Assembly: GCF_018729455.1 (NCBI RefSeq)
Contig: NZ_JAHHZF010000001.1
Span: forward strand, 564,902 to 628,901
Origin: Prosthecodimorpha staleyi
GTDB taxonomy: Bacteria > Pseudomonadota > Alphaproteobacteria > Rhizobiales > Ancalomicrobiaceae
Length of the DNA: 64,000 nt
Direction of reading: 5' to 3'
Positions within the stretch are counted from its first letter, which is position 1. Every line of letters starts with the position of its first letter. This document shows, in pieces, positions 47,521 through 58,236 of the stretch. The notes under the pieces were generated by a model. It did not search any database and had not been told where the DNA came from. It was given only the letters and a program-made list of their open reading frames with translations. Both the position numbers and the translations under genes were made by a program.

Positions 47521-50046
47521 TCAGAACTGGGTGCCGCCGCTGAAGCGGAAGACCTGGACCTGGTCGGCCTTGCCCTTGGTGAGGGCCCAGCCGAAGTCGG
47601 CGCGCAGCGGACCGAAAGGCGAGCGCCACACCACGCCGAAGCCGGCGGAGGAGCGGATCGTCGCATCGTCCACATAGGTGAACTTGCCGATCTGGGTGCC
47701 GTTCTGATTGTTGTTCTTGTAGATCGCCGTGCCCTGCTTCGGCAGGCCGCTCGAGTCCACGTTGAACAGGCTGCCGGCATCGGCGAAGACCGACCAGTAC
47801 AGGCCGAACTCTTCCGGAGTGAACGGGAAGGGCGTGGTCGCCTCCGCCGTCGCAGACCAGTAGGTCCGACCGCCGAGCGCCTCGTTGATGCGATAGGCGT
47901 CGTTCTTCTTGTTCGGGTCGTTGATCTTCGTGATGTCGCGCGGCCCGTAGCCGGAGGTCGCGAAGCCGCGGATCGTCTCGCCGCCCTGGAAGAAGTTGTT
48001 GATCAAGCCGACATTGTCGCCGATGCCCTGGATGTGGCCGGCGCGGAAGCGCAGCATGCCGACCGTGCCCCAGTCCGCATAGAGCTCGCGATAGTAGCGG
48101 GCATCGAGCGTGTTGCGCAGGAAGGAGACATCGCCGCCGAGGCCGGCGAAGTCCGTCTGCAGCTTCACGTAGAAGCCGTCACGCGGGAACTGGATGTTGT
48201 CGACCGAATTGTAGACGATGTTGAACGACGGCATCGACGTGACGGTGTAGCGCTCGCAGCTGCCGCCACCCGGACACGGATTGAAGATGCTCGCGCCCTT
48301 GTGTCCCTGCGACAGATACTGCTTGTACGCGATCGAGGCTTCGCCGTTGGTGTAGCGGCCGTCGATCTGCGACTTCGCCAGCATGATGTTCTGGGAATAG
48401 AGCGAGTAGCTCGGTCCGATCGTCAGGTTCTCGGTGATCGGGAAGCCGAGGCGGACCGTCGCGCCCTTGGTGTCTTCCGAATAGGAGCGGAAGTAGGTCG
48501 GCTCGTAATGGGTCGTGTAGAGATCGAAGCCGGCCGAGATCCGACGACCGAGGAAATAGGGCTCGGTGAAGGAGAACGAGTAGCCGTGCTGGGACTCGCC
48601 GAACTGAACCGAGGCGCGGATGAACTGGCCGCGGCCGAGGAAGTTACGCTCCTGCAGCGACACGTCGCCGATGAAGCCTTCCGCCGACGAGTAGCCGGCG
48701 CCGAAGCCGAATTCGCCCGTCGACTGTTCGTCGACATCCACGTTCAGCACGATCCGATCCGGCGCGCTGCCCTGCTCGGTGGTCACGCGCACCGACTTGA
48801 AGAAGTTCAGCCGGTTCAGGCGACGCTCGGCGCGGGTGACGAAGGCCTTGTTGTAGGCATCGCCCTCGGCAATGTCGAACTCGCGCCGGATGACGTAGTC
48901 GCGCGTCCGATTGTTGCCGCGGACATTGATCCGCTCGACATAGGTGCGCGGACCCTCATCGACATAATAGGTGATCGCGATCGTCTTGGTCGCGGCATCG
49001 CGCACCGCGCGCGGACGAACCTGCGCGAAGGCGTAGCCGTTCTTCGAGGCCTCGATGACGATCTCCTCCATCGATTTCTCGATGTCTTCGGCGCTGTAGA
49101 CCGAACCCGGCGAGGAGCGGATCACCTTCATCAACCGGTCGGGCGTCAGTTCCGGCAGGGTCGTCTGCACGTCGATGGCGCCGAAGCGGTACAGTTCGCC
49201 CTCGTCGACCGCGAAGGTCACGAAGAACACGTTCCGCTCGCGATCGAGATCGGCGCTGGCCGACACGATGCGGAAATCGGCATAGCCGTTCTTGGTGTAG
49301 AACTTGCGCAGCGCTTCCTGGTCCTGGCCCAGGCGGTCCGGATCGTAGGAGTCGGTGGTGCGGATGAAACCGAGCAGGCCGGTCTCGCGGGTCTTGACCA
49401 CGTCGCGCAGGCGGCCGTCGGAGAAGGACTTGTTGCCCGAGAAGGAGATGCGCGACACGGCGGTCTTGTCGCCCTCGTCGAACTCGAACACGAGATTGAC
49501 GCGGTTGTCCGGCAGCTCGATGATCTTCGGCTCGACATTGGCCCGGAAGCGGCCGTTGCGGCGGTAGGCTTCAAGCAGGCGCTGCACGTCGCTCTGCACC
49601 TTCGACCGCGACAGGAAGCCGCGCGCCTTGGAGTCGATGACCGATCCGAGCTGCTCGTCGGTCAGGCGCTTGTTGCCCTCGAAGGAGATCCGGTTGATCA
49701 GCGGGCTCTCGGCCACCGTGATGACCAGTTGGCCACCCTGCTGCTGGATCTGAACGTCGGAGAAGAGGCCGGACGCGTAGAGCGCCTTCAGGCTGTCGTC
49801 GACTTCACGCGGCGTGAAGGGCTTGCCGGGTCGGATCGAAATGTAGGACCGGACCGACTCGGCCTCGACCCGCTGGTTGCCGCGCACGACCACCGAGGAG
49901 ACCACCTCCGCTCGCGCCACGCTGACGCCGAGAACCTCAAAACCTGGTCCCGCCACCGGGACGAAGGTCAGAAAGGCTGCCGCGAAGGCCGTCTTGCGTA
50001 CGACTGTCGAGAAAGCTCGCATCGAATCGAAGCCCTGTCTTTTCAT
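47521..50046 (-). CDS. bamA: Outer membrane protein assembly factor BamA
   Basis: 841 residues: export signal, five POTRA repeats (about residues 45-440, starting VVSSVVVRGNQRVE), then a 16-strand barrel ending in an aromatic (SGGTQF), the signal for its own insertion. It folds outer-membrane proteins. The conserved loop-6 motif appears as IRGF. The start is either ATG 50046 or ATG 50022, which leave the same signal sequence. rseP lies upstream; lpxD, normally next downstream, is displaced. Confidence 0.96.
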   Translation of the reverse strand: MKRQGFDSMRAFSTVVRKTAFAAAFLTFVPVAGPGFEVLGVSVARAEVVSSVVVRGNQRVEAESVRSYISIRPGKPFTPREVDDSLKALYASGLFSDVQIQQQGGQLVITVAESPLINRISFEGNKRLTDEQLGSVIDSKARGFLSRSKVQSDVQRLLEAYRRNGRFRANVEPKIIELPDNRVNLVFEFDEGDKTAVSRISFSGNKSFSDGRLRDVVKTRETGLLGFIRTTDSYDPDRLGQDQEALRKFYTKNGYADFRIVSASADLDRERNVFFVTFAVDEGELYRFGAIDVQTTLPELTPDRLMKVIRSSPGSVYSAEDIEKSMEEIVIEASKNGYAFAQVRPRAVRDAATKTIAITYYVDEGPRTYVERINVRGNNRTRDYVIRREFDIAEGDAYNKAFVTRAERRLNRLNFFKSVRVTTEQGSAPDRIVLNVDVDEQSTGEFGFGAGYSSAEGFIGDVSLQERNFLGRGQFIRASVQFGESQHGYSFSFTEPYFLGRRISAGFDLYTTHYEPTYFRSYSEDTKGATVRLGFPITENLTIGPSYSLYSQNIMLAKSQIDGRYTNGEASIAYKQYLSQGHKGASIFNPCPGGGSCERYTVTSMPSFNIVYNSVDNIQFPRDGFYVKLQTDFAGLGGDVSFLRNTLDARYYRELYADWGTVGMLRFRAGHIQGIGDNVGLINNFFQGGETIRGFATSGYGPRDITKINDPNKKNDAYRINEALGGRTYWSATAEATTPFPFTPEEFGLYWSVFADAGSLFNVDSSGLPKQGTAIYKNNNQNGTQIGKFTYVDDATIRSSAGFGVVWRSPFGPLRADFGWALTKGKADQVQVFRFSGGTQF

Positions 50047-50283
50047 GTCCGTCGGCACGCGAAGCGAACCGCCTGTCGATGGATTCCCACCGTCGTTGTC
50101 TTGTGTTGTACAGGCTTTTGGGGCCTGCGCAAGCCGAGGAGCCCCCCTCGGCCGGACTATCCAACCCTACCGTTGCCCATCAGCCACGCCGACGGAACGC
50201 CCCCGAACGCCGGTTGCAAACGCCTCTATTCATTGAGAATAGCGGATTTGCGCGGTTTCAGGCGGCCGGGCGCGCGACGAGGC

Positions 50284-51435
50284 TCACCCGGCCGCCCGCG
50301 AAGCGAAGTGAACCACATCGTTCCAGTTGGCGACGATCATCAGCATGAGCACGATCGCGAGCCCAAAACGGAAGGTATATTCCTGCACCCTCTCGGAGAG
50401 AGGTCGCCCGCGAATCGCCTCAAGCGTGTAGAAAACGAGATGACCGCCGTCGAGAACGGGAATCGGCATCAGGTTCAGCAGGCCGATCGAGGTCGAAATG
50501 TAGCCGAGCCACATGACCAGGGCGACGAAGCCGGCCTTGGCGGTCTCTCCGGACGCCTGGGCGATGCGCCCGATGCCGCTGATCTGGTCGACATGTTCGC
50601 GGCCGGTGAACAGCCGTCCGAAGAAGGCGAGCGTCTGCTCGATGATCAGGTTGTTCTGGGCGATGCCGGCCCTGACGGCACCGAGCGGCGAGAAGGTCTC
50701 GTGGCGCTGGTGTTCGGGCAGGTCGCTCTTGCGCACGCCGAGCATGGCGCGCCGCTGGATGCCGAGACTGGTCTGCTGGGCGACCTGTTCGGGCACCGCC
50801 ACGATATCGATCAGACGGCCGTCGCGCTCGATGCGGATGTCGAGCCGATCGCCGGCCGCCCCGGACACGGCCCGGATCAGATCGTTGAAGCTCTCCATGG
50901 CGACGCCGTTGATCGCGTCGATGCGGTCGCCGGCCTTGATGCCGGCCTTCTCGGCAACGCCGCCCTGGATGACCCCGGCCACGTAGGGCAGAGTCACCTG
51001 ACGGCCTTCCAGGCCGAAGACGACCGAGAAGATGGCGATCGCCAGGATGAAGTTCGCCACCGGACCGGCGACCACGATCGCCGCCCGCTTCCAGACCGGC
51101 TGGCCGTGGAAATTGCGCGCGCGCTGATCGGCGCTGAGGCCGTCGAGCGCACCGGCCGCCGGCTTGGAGGCGGCATTTTCGTCGCCCTCGAACTTCACGT
51201 AGCCGCCGAGCGGAATGGCGGCGATCCGCCAGCGCGTGCCGTGGCGGTCGTTCCAGCCGACGAGCTCGCGGCCGAAACCGATCGAGAAGGTCTCGATCGC
51301 GACGCCGCACCAGCGCGCGACCTGGAAATGACCCAGTTCGTGGATGAACACCACCACGGTCAGCACAAACAGGAACGGTACGCCGTAGCTGATCGCCGTC
51401 CAGAGCGTGCCGCCGATCATCGATAGAAGTTCCAT
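50284..51435 (-). CDS. rseP: Site-2 protease RseP
   Basis: 383 residues, zinc metalloprotease in the inner membrane that completes regulated cleavage of anti-sigma factors. Zinc motif HELGH (residues 32-36), a single PDZ domain (about 120-200), and the second metal motif LDGGH are visible, with four membrane segments. Upstream neighbour dxr, downstream bamA after a 237-bp gap. Confidence 0.95.
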   Translation of the reverse strand: MELLSMIGGTLWTAISYGVPFLFVLTVVVFIHELGHFQVARWCGVAIETFSIGFGRELVGWNDRHGTRWRIAAIPLGGYVKFEGDENAASKPAAGALDGLSADQRARNFHGQPVWKRAAIVVAGPVANFILAIAIFSVVFGLEGRQVTLPYVAGVIQGGVAEKAGIKAGDRIDAINGVAMESFNDLIRAVSGAAGDRLDIRIERDGRLIDIVAVPEQVAQQTSLGIQRRAMLGVRKSDLPEHQRHETFSPLGAVRAGIAQNNLIIEQTLAFFGRLFTGREHVDQISGIGRIAQASGETAKAGFVALVMWLGYISTSIGLLNLMPIPVLDGGHLVFYTLEAIRGRPLSERVQEYTFRFGLAIVLMLMIVANWNDVVHFASRAAG

Positions 51436-51501
51436 GTCGCCCTCTCGGCCGGCCCACCGCGGCGGGCCGGGATGATCCTGGCCAAAATCCGTGAACTTTC
51501 C

Positions 51502-52743
51502 CTATCCGGTCTTTGCGGCAAGATGGGGAAGAATTTCGTCGGCGAGCCGCCGCGCCTGGGTGTCGACCATCGCGACCGCCTCCAGATCGGCCGGTTCGGC
51601 GAAGAGCCCGGCGGCAGAGGCCCGGTCGAGGGTCGTCTCGACGAGGCGGGCGATGTCGAGGAAGCCGATCCGACGGGCCAGGAAGGCGGCGACCGCGATC
51701 TCGTCGGCGGCGTTCAGGACTGCCGAGGCGCCGCCGCCGGCGGCCAGCGCCCGGTAGGCCAGTGCCAGCGCCGGGAAGCGGACGAGATCGGGCTTCTCGA
51801 AGGTCAGCGTGCCGATCTCGCCGAGATCGAGCCGGCGCGTCGGCGCCCGGCCGCGGTCCGGCCAGTTGAGGCAATGGGCGATGGGCGTGCGCATGTCGGG
51901 CGCGGCCAGCCCGGCGACCAGCGAGCCGTCGCCATAGGCGACCATGCCGTGGACCAGCTGCTGGGGATGGACGAGAACGTCGATCCGGTCGCCGGGAATG
52001 CCGAACAGATGATGCGCCTCAATGACTTCGAGGCCTTTGTTCAACAAGGTCGCGCTGTCGATGGTGATGCGCGATCCCATGGCGTAGTTCGGGTGCTTCA
52101 GCGCCTGCTCGGGCGTCGCCCGGGCCATCTCGGCGATCGTGGCGGTCCGGAACGGGCCTCCGGAGGCGGTCAGCACGATCCGCTCGACCGCAGCCGCATT
52201 GCCGGCCTCGAAGCCCTGGAAGATGGCGTTGTGCTCGCTGTCGAGCGGCAGGATGCGCGCCTTGTGGCGTGCCGCCGCCGCCATGAACAGCCGGCCGGCG
52301 GCGACCAGGCATTCCTTGGTGGCCAGCGCGATCGGCAGGCCGGCATGGACCGCGGCGAGCGTCGGTCCGAGCCCGGCCGCCCCGACGATGGCGGCGACGA
52401 CCAGATCGGCCGGCGCGGAGGCGGCTTCCAGCACGGCTTCCGGGCCGGCGGCGGCCGCGATGCCGGTGCCGGACAGCGCATCCTTCAGCGCTCCATGCAG
52501 CGACGGTTCGGCGAGCACGGCGCGGGCCGGACGGAAGGTTCGCGCCGCGGCGACCAGACCGGCCAGGTCGCGCCCGGCGACCATGCTTTCGATGCGGAAG
52601 CGCTCCGGCTCGCGGCCGACCAGATCGAGCGTCGAGCGGCCGATCGAGCCGGTCGCGCCGAGCAGGGTGATCCGGCGCGGGCCGCCGGCGGCCGGCATGG
52701 CGAAGGGCGGTTCGGCGTCGGGCGAGAAATCGAAACTCACCAT
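51502..52743 (-). CDS. dxr: 1-deoxy-D-xylulose-5-phosphate reductoisomerase
   Basis: 413 residues; second step of the MEP isoprenoid pathway. NADPH motif LLGATGSIGRSTLDLV, metal-binding LPLDSEHNAIFQ, flexible loop TASGGPFR and the substrate helix GSRITIDSATLLNKGLEVIEAHHLF are present. The ATG at 52743 overlaps the end of cdsA. Confidence 0.96.
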   Translation of the reverse strand: MVSFDFSPDAEPPFAMPAAGGPRRITLLGATGSIGRSTLDLVGREPERFRIESMVAGRDLAGLVAAARTFRPARAVLAEPSLHGALKDALSGTGIAAAAGPEAVLEAASAPADLVVAAIVGAAGLGPTLAAVHAGLPIALATKECLVAAGRLFMAAAARHKARILPLDSEHNAIFQGFEAGNAAAVERIVLTASGGPFRTATIAEMARATPEQALKHPNYAMGSRITIDSATLLNKGLEVIEAHHLFGIPGDRIDVLVHPQQLVHGMVAYGDGSLVAGLAAPDMRTPIAHCLNWPDRGRAPTRRLDLGEIGTLTFEKPDLVRFPALALAYRALAAGGGASAVLNAADEIAVAAFLARRIGFLDIARLVETTLDRASAAGLFAEPADLEAVAMVDTQARRLADEILPHLAAKTG

Positions 52744-53618
52744 GCCAGCAGGCCCTGGGCGAGCAGACCCCGCGCCAGAGGCGCTTCCGGCGCCCGCCAG
52801 AGCCCGATCGCGGCGGCGATCACCGCGGCGAAGATCAACCCGTCGAGCCGGTCCATGACGCCGCCATGGCCGGGAATGATGCTGCCGGAGTCCTTCACGC
52901 CAAACCGGCGCTTGACCGCCGATTCGAACAGATCGCCGGCCTGGCTGGCGACCGACAGCACGGCGGCCACGCCGACGAGCGGCAGGAGCCGCGGCACGTC
53001 GCCGGCCGCCGCCACCGCAGAGCCGGCGGCGACCGCCGCGGCCAGGCCGCCGAGCGCCCCCGACCAGGTCTTGTTGGGCGAGACGGCCGGCCACAGCTTC
53101 GGGCCACCGAGGGCGCGGCCGGTGAAATAGGCGGCGATATCGGTCGACCAGACCACGGCGAACAGGAACAGCACCGCCGTCAGGCCGAGCGGATGGTCGC
53201 TGCGCAGGCTGACCAGCGCCAGACCGGGCAGCAGCGCATAGCCGGGACCCAAGGCAAGCCAGGACCGCTTGCTGCCCGCCTCCAGCCGATAGGCCGCAAC
53301 GGCGACCAGAAGCCAGGCAAGCGTCGCGGTGACGATGGCGCGATTCGGCTGGGCATGGGCGTCGAGCACGATCGCGACCACGATCAGGACGGCCCCGATG
53401 GTCGTGATCCGCGACGCCTTGTTGCGGGTGACGATCGCGGTCCATTCCAGGAAGATCAGGGCCGACGCGAGCGCTGTCAGGGCCCCGAAGGCGGCGCCGC
53501 CCCAGATGGTCGCGCCGAGCGCGACCGGCACCATGACCAGGGCCGAAAGGATCCGCAGGCGGAGTTCGCGCCGCCGAAGGCCGTCGGGCGCCGGCATCTT
53601 GCCGTCGGATGAGCTCAT
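52737..53618 (-). CDS. cdsA: Phosphatidate cytidylyltransferase
   Basis: 293 residues, about eight membrane segments; makes CDP-diacylglycerol for phospholipids. The family signature is [12 protein letters not shown] followed by [20 protein letters not shown] near the C terminus. It overlaps uppS at its start (4 bp) and dxr at its end. Confidence 0.95.
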   Translation of the reverse strand: MSSSDGKMPAPDGLRRRELRLRILSALVMVPVALGATIWGGAAFGALTALASALIFLEWTAIVTRNKASRITTIGAVLIVVAIVLDAHAQPNRAIVTATLAWLLVAVAAYRLEAGSKRSWLALGPGYALLPGLALVSLRSDHPLGLTAVLFLFAVVWSTDIAAYFTGRALGGPKLWPAVSPNKTWSGALGGLAAAVAAGSAVAAAGDVPRLLPLVGVAAVLSVASQAGDLFESAVKRRFGVKDSGSIIPGHGGVMDRLDGLIFAAVIAAAIGLWRAPEAPLARGLLAQGLLAW

Positions 53619-54382
53619 CGATGCAGCGCCCCGGCCTCGACGCCGCCGAAGCGCCGTTCCCGCCCCCCGAACTCGGCGAGCGCCCGGTCGAATTCGGTCT
53701 CGTCGAAGTCCGGCCAGCAGACCGGCGAGAAGACGAATTCGGCATAGGCCGCCTGCCAGAGCAGGAAGTTCGAGACGCGCTGCTCGCCGCTGGTGCGGAT
53801 GACCAGATCGGGGTCCGGCATGCCGACCGTATCCAGCGCGGCTTCGAACTGCCCCGCGTCGATATCGGCGGGCGCCAGCCGACCGGCGGCGACCTCCTCG
53901 GCAAGGCGGCGGGCCGCCCGCAGGATCTCCTGACGGGCACCGTAGTTGAAGGCGATGGTCAGCGTCAGCCCGGTATTGCCGGCCGTCAGATTCTGGGCTT
54001 CCTCGAGCAGGGCGCGGATGTCGCCGCCGAGCCCGTTGCGATCGCCGACGACCCGGACGCGAACATTGTTGCCGTGCAGTTCGGCCAGATCGCGGCGGAT
54101 GAAGAAGCGCAGCAGCCCCATCAGGTACGAAACCTCGTCGGCGGGGCGGCGCCAGTTTTCGGTCGAGAACGAGAACAGCGTCAGGTATTCGAGCCCGAGA
54201 TCGCCGGCATGGCGGACGATCCGGCGGACCATCTCGACCCCCTTGCGGTGGCCCTCGGTGCGGGTCAGCCCGCGCGCCGTCGCCCACCGGCCGTTCCCGT
54301 CCATGATGATGGCGACGTGGCGCGGAAGCGCGGCGGCCCGCCGGAGCGGGACCTTGTCGAGAGTGGCCTCCGGCGTCGCCAT
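53615..54382 (-). CDS. uppS: Undecaprenyl diphosphate synthase
   Basis: 255 residues, cis-prenyltransferase for the C55 carrier of peptidoglycan and O-antigen. Motifs [10 protein letters not shown] (catalytic Asp), [20 protein letters not shown] and [20 protein letters not shown] are intact. frr ends 5 bp upstream. Confidence 0.97.
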   Translation of the reverse strand: MATPEATLDKVPLRRAAALPRHVAIIMDGNGRWATARGLTRTEGHRKGVEMVRRIVRHAGDLGLEYLTLFSFSTENWRRPADEVSYLMGLLRFFIRRDLAELHGNNVRVRVVGDRNGLGGDIRALLEEAQNLTAGNTGLTLTIAFNYGARQEILRAARRLAEEVAAGRLAPADIDAGQFEAALDTVGMPDPDLVIRTSGEQRVSNFLLWQAAYAEFVFSPVCWPDFDETEFDRALAEFGGRERRFGGVEAGALHR

Positions 54383-54387
54383 CGATC

Positions 54388-54948
54388 TCAGACCTTCATG
54401 ATGTCCTGCTCCTTGGCGGACAGGAGCTTGTCGATCTCCGAGATGGACTCATCGGTCTGCTTCTGGACGCGGTCGGACAGGCGCGCCTCCTCGTCCTCCG
54501 GCATGCCGTCCTTGGTCGCCTTCTTGAGCGTGTCGAGCCCGTCGCGGCGGATGTGGCGCACGGCGACGCGGGCCTGTTCGGCATATTTGTGCGCGACCTT
54601 GACTAGTTCCTTGCGGCGGTCGGCGGTCAGTTCCGGGATCGGGATGCGCATGGTCGCGCCTTCGACGATCGGGTTGAGGCCGAGATTGGCCTCGCGGATC
54701 GCCTTGTCGACCGCCGACACCATGCCGCGGTCCCAGACCGAGACGACCAGCATGCGCGGCTCGGGGACGGACACCGAGGCGACCTGGTTCAGCGTCATGC
54801 GCGAGCCGTAGGCCTCGACGGTGATCGGCTCCAGGAGATGGGTCGAGGCACGCCCGGTGCGCAGACCGGCCAGTTCGTCCTTGAACACATGGACCGCCTG
54901 TCCCATGCGGCGCTTCAGGTCGTCGAAGTCGAATTTGTGTGCTGCCAT
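54388..54948 (-). CDS. frr: Ribosome recycling factor
   Basis: 186 residues, three-helix bundle with a small beta domain; splits post-termination ribosomes with EF-G. Landmarks are [22 protein letters not shown] and [25 protein letters not shown] precedes the ATG. The 135-bp gap to pyrH contains a strong hairpin (54976-54995) in the leader. Confidence 0.97.
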   Translation of the reverse strand: MAAHKFDFDDLKRRMGQAVHVFKDELAGLRTGRASTHLLEPITVEAYGSRMTLNQVASVSVPEPRMLVVSVWDRGMVSAVDKAIREANLGLNPIVEGATMRIPIPELTADRRKELVKVAHKYAEQARVAVRHIRRDGLDTLKKATKDGMPEDEEARLSDRVQKQTDESISEIDKLLSAKEQDIMKV

Positions 54949-55083
54949 GGATTTCCTCGATCTTCCTGTCGGACTCCCCCGCGTGCCTGCGGGGGATCCG
55001 GCGTCGGCCCGTTCTCGGCGGCGATCCCTCTCGACGACGGCCCTTCCAACGACGGGCGTCGTCGATGGCTGAGGGAGGCCGGA

Positions 55084-55800
55084 CTACCCTGCCACGACCG
55101 TGGCGCGGCCTCGGCCGGCCAGAACCTCGATCAGCGCGCCGGCTTCCTGGAGCGAGAACACGATTATCGGAATCGCGTTGTCGCGGGCAAGAGCGAAAGC
55201 CGAGGTATCGAGCACCTTCAGGTCGCGGGAGATCGCCTCCTCGAAGGTCAGCCGGTCGTAGCGTTCTGCGTTCGGATCCTTCTTCGGGTCGGCGGTGTAG
55301 ATGCCGTCGACATTGGTCGCCTTCAGGATGGCGTCGCAACGCATCTCGGCGGCGCGCAGCGCGGCCGTCGTGTCGGTGGTGAAGAAGGGCGAGCCGGTGC
55401 CGCCGGCGAACAGCACGACGCGGTCGCTGGCGAGATGCTCGAGCCCGCCGCGCTGGGTAAAGGTATCGCAGACCGTCGGGATCGGCAGGCCGGACAGGAC
55501 CGAGGCCTTCAGGCCGCGCGCCGCCAGCGCCTCGCGCATGGCGAGCGCATTCATCACCGTCGCCATCATGCCCATATGGTCGCCGGTGACGCGGTCGGTG
55601 CCCTGCTTCTGCAGCCAGGCACCGCGAAACAGATTGCCGCCGCCGATCACGACGCCGATTTCGGCACCGAGCTTCACGGCGGAGACCAGGTCGTCGGCGA
55701 TCCGGCCGACCACGTCGGGATCGATGCCCATCGCCTGCTGGCCGGCCAGCGCCTCGCCCGACAGCTTCACCAGAACGCGTTTCCAGCGAAGTCCGGTCAT
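55084..55800 (-). CDS. pyrH: Uridylate kinase
   Basis: 238 residues, amino-acid-kinase fold; phosphorylates UMP. Motifs KRVLVKLSGEALAG, GVVIGGGNLFRG, GTGSPFFTTDTTAALRA and ATNVDGIYTADPKKDPNA are present. GGAG precedes the ATG. tsf lies upstream, separated by a hairpin. Confidence 0.97.
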   Translation of the reverse strand: MTGLRWKRVLVKLSGEALAGQQAMGIDPDVVGRIADDLVSAVKLGAEIGVVIGGGNLFRGAWLQKQGTDRVTGDHMGMMATVMNALAMREALAARGLKASVLSGLPIPTVCDTFTQRGGLEHLASDRVVLFAGGTGSPFFTTDTTAALRAAEMRCDAILKATNVDGIYTADPKKDPNAERYDRLTFEEAISRDLKVLDTSAFALARDNAIPIIVFSLQEAGALIEVLAGRGRATVVAG

Positions 55801-55863
55801 GGGGCACTCCTCATACAGGCATCGGCGGGCAGGCGTCGACGCGATCGACGGCTCGGATACAGG

Positions 55864-55895
55864 AAAGGCGCCGGGGTGTCACGCCCGGCGCCTTT
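55864..55895 (-). terminator. tsf: Terminator/attenuator between tsf and pyrH
   Basis: Perfect 12-bp stem (55864-55875 with 55884-55895) around an 8-nt loop. On the minus strand the stem ends in TTT followed by CCT. It begins 19 bp after the tsf stop and should limit read-through from rpsB-tsf into pyrH. Confidence 0.6.
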
Positions 55896-55913
55896 CGAAT
55901 TCTGGGGGCAGGA

Positions 55914-56849
55914 TTACTTCGTGCCGGCCGCAGCGGCGACTTCGGCGGCGAAGTCGGACTCGGCCTTCTCGATGCCTTCGCCGATCTGGAAGCGGACAAA
56001 GCCCTTCACCGCGACGGCAGCGCCGGCATCCTTCTCGGCGGCCTTGACGGCGGCCTCGACGGTCAGATCCGGGTTGACGACGAAGTGCTGCTTCAGGAGC
56101 GTCACTTCCTCATAGAACTTGCGGATGCGACCCTCGACCATCTTCTCGACGACCGCGGCCGGCTTGCCGGACTGGGCGGCCTGCTCGGCGAAGATGGCGC
56201 GCTCGCGCTCGACCAGCGCCGGGTCGACCTGCTCGGTCACGACGGCGACCGGGGTCGGGTCGTGGGCGGCGACATGCATGGCGATCTGGCGGCCGAGCGC
56301 GGCGAGCACGGCCTTGTCGCCGGTCGACTCCAGCGCGACCAGCACGCCGATCTTGCCGAGGCCGTCGGCGACGGTGCTGTGGATGTAGTGCGCGACCACG
56401 CCGTCGGCGACTTCCAGATAGGCAGTCCGGCGCAGCTGCATGTTCTCGCCGATGGTCGCCACGGCGTCGGTCAGGCGCTCAGTGACCGACTTCTCGGTGC
56501 CCGGCACGGTCAGGCCGCCGAGGGTCTCGACCGAGCCCTTGGCGTCGAGGCCGAGAGCCGCGATGGTGGCGACGAGGCCCTGGAACTGCTCGTTGCGGGC
56601 GACGAAGTCGGTCTCGGAATTGACCTCGACCACGGCCGCGGCATTGCCGGCGGCGGCGACGCCGATCAGGCCCTCGGCGGCGGTACGGCCCGACTTCTTC
56701 GCGGCCTTGGACAGACCCTTCTTGCGCAACCAGTCGACCGCGGCCTCGATGTCGCCGGCGGTCTCGATCAGCGCGGTCTTGCAATCCATCATGCCCGCGC
56801 CGGTCTGGTCGCGGAGCGCCTTCACCTGGGAAGCCGAAATCGTGGTCAT
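55914..56849 (-). CDS. tsf: Elongation factor Ts
   Basis: 311 residues; nucleotide exchange factor for EF-Tu. The N-terminal UBA-like domain ([22 protein letters not shown]) with [10 protein letters not shown] and the core HIAAHDPTP-like region ([15 protein letters not shown]) are typical. The ATG at 56849 gives the standard [12 protein letters not shown]. rpsB is upstream with a 347-bp gap. Confidence 0.97.
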   Translation of the reverse strand: MTTISASQVKALRDQTGAGMMDCKTALIETAGDIEAAVDWLRKKGLSKAAKKSGRTAAEGLIGVAAAGNAAAVVEVNSETDFVARNEQFQGLVATIAALGLDAKGSVETLGGLTVPGTEKSVTERLTDAVATIGENMQLRRTAYLEVADGVVAHYIHSTVADGLGKIGVLVALESTGDKAVLAALGRQIAMHVAAHDPTPVAVVTEQVDPALVERERAIFAEQAAQSGKPAAVVEKMVEGRIRKFYEEVTLLKQHFVVNPDLTVEAAVKAAEKDAGAAVAVKGFVRFQIGEGIEKAESDFAAEVAAAAGTK

Positions 56850-57196
56850 GGTCGTCTCTCGGATGTCGTCGTCGACCGCACGGGGGCGCGGCACACACGG
56901 CGGCGTTTGGAATGCGGTGGCGTGGCAGTGTCGTCGGTTGCGGTCGGGCGGAAGCGAATGCCGGCGTTCGGACGGACGCGGTCAGGCGCAAGCCGTCGCG
57001 CCCGAAGGCGTTCCGGCCGCATGACGGAGCGCCCGCGGGCGTCCCGTCCCGTCTCGCCGACCAACCGGCGTCCGTAACGAACCGGGCCGGAGCGGGTCTC
57101 GCACCCTCCCCGGCCGATCCTTTCGAATGCCGTCAACCCGTGACGACCGCATGACGATGCGGCCGGTAGGGTTCACGCGAACCGACGGGGTCTTGG
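56850..57196. other. rpsB-tsf intergenic region
   Basis: 347 bp with no gene and no hairpin with a T tract. Long for an rpsB-tsf pair, so tsf may have a promoter of its own here; no boxes were assigned. Confidence 0.35.
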
Positions 57197-57961
57197 TCAG
57201 GCCGCTTCTTCGGCGACCGCGGACTCTTCCGGCGGCACCTCGGAGGCACCGACATCGATGCCGATGTCGCCCTGGGCGCGGCCGATACCGTCGATCGCGG
57301 CGCGCGCGATCAGGTCGCAATAGAGCGCGATGGCGCGACCGGCGTCGTCATTGCCGGGAATCGGGAACGAGATGCCGTCCGGATCGCAGTTCGAATCGAG
57401 GATCGCGGCGACCGGAATGCCCAGGCGGCGGGCTTCCTGGATCGCGATCGCCTCGCGATTGGTGTCGATGACGAAGATCAGGTCGGGCAGGCCGCCCATG
57501 TCCTTGATGCCGCCGAGCGCCTTCTCGAGCTTCTCGCGCTCGCGATCGAGCGTCAGGCGCTCCTTCTTGGTGAGGCCGGAAACCTCGCCCGAGAGGGTCT
57601 CTTCGAGCTTGCGCAGGCGCTGGATCGACTGCGAAATGGTCTTCCAGTTGGTCAGCATGCCGCCGAGCCAGCGGCTGTTGACGAAATACTGGGCCGAGCG
57701 GCGGGCCGCCTGGGCGACCGAATCCTGCGCCTGACGCTTGGTGCCGACGATCAGCACGCGGCCGCCGCGGGCGACGGTGTCGCTGACGGTCTTGAGCGCC
57801 TGATGCAGCATCGGCACGGTCTGGGCCAGGTCGATGATGTGGATGTTGTTGCGCACGCCGAAGATGTACGGAGCCATCTTCGGGTTCCAACGGTGCTTCT
57901 GGTGACCGAAATGGACACCGGCCTCGAGAAGCTGACGCATGCTGTAATCGGGCAGGGACAT
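57197..57961 (-). CDS. rpsB: 30S ribosomal protein S2
   Basis: 254 residues. Hallmarks are [41 protein letters not shown] and [16 protein letters not shown]. The ATG at 57961 follows AGGAG and gives [15 protein letters not shown]. The C-terminal tail is acidic, as in relatives. First gene of the translation block on the minus strand. Confidence 0.97.
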   Translation of the reverse strand: MSLPDYSMRQLLEAGVHFGHQKHRWNPKMAPYIFGVRNNIHIIDLAQTVPMLHQALKTVSDTVARGGRVLIVGTKRQAQDSVAQAARRSAQYFVNSRWLGGMLTNWKTISQSIQRLRKLEETLSGEVSGLTKKERLTLDREREKLEKALGGIKDMGGLPDLIFVIDTNREAIAIQEARRLGIPVAAILDSNCDPDGISFPIPGNDDAGRAIALYCDLIARAAIDGIGRAQGDIGIDVGASEVPPEESAVAEEAA

Positions 57962-58236
57962 GCCTACCGTCTCCTTCTTTTCCGGTTCTGCCTCCGCGGG
58001 GTTCGCGTTCGGCCGGGCACGAAGCCCGGAACAAACACCGGAAGGACGGTACGGCCAGGGTTTCACCCTTCGGCCGCCGCCCGACACCCGCGTGTGGAAT
58101 GGCGCGGCTTATAGGCATCCGGGCGCCCGATTGCAAGCGCCGACACGGCCGGAGCCCCGCAAATCGTCCCCGCAGGGCTCGATCCAAGCCATGCCGACCG
58201 GCGGGGCAGCCCGAGGGACACGACCCGGCGGACGCG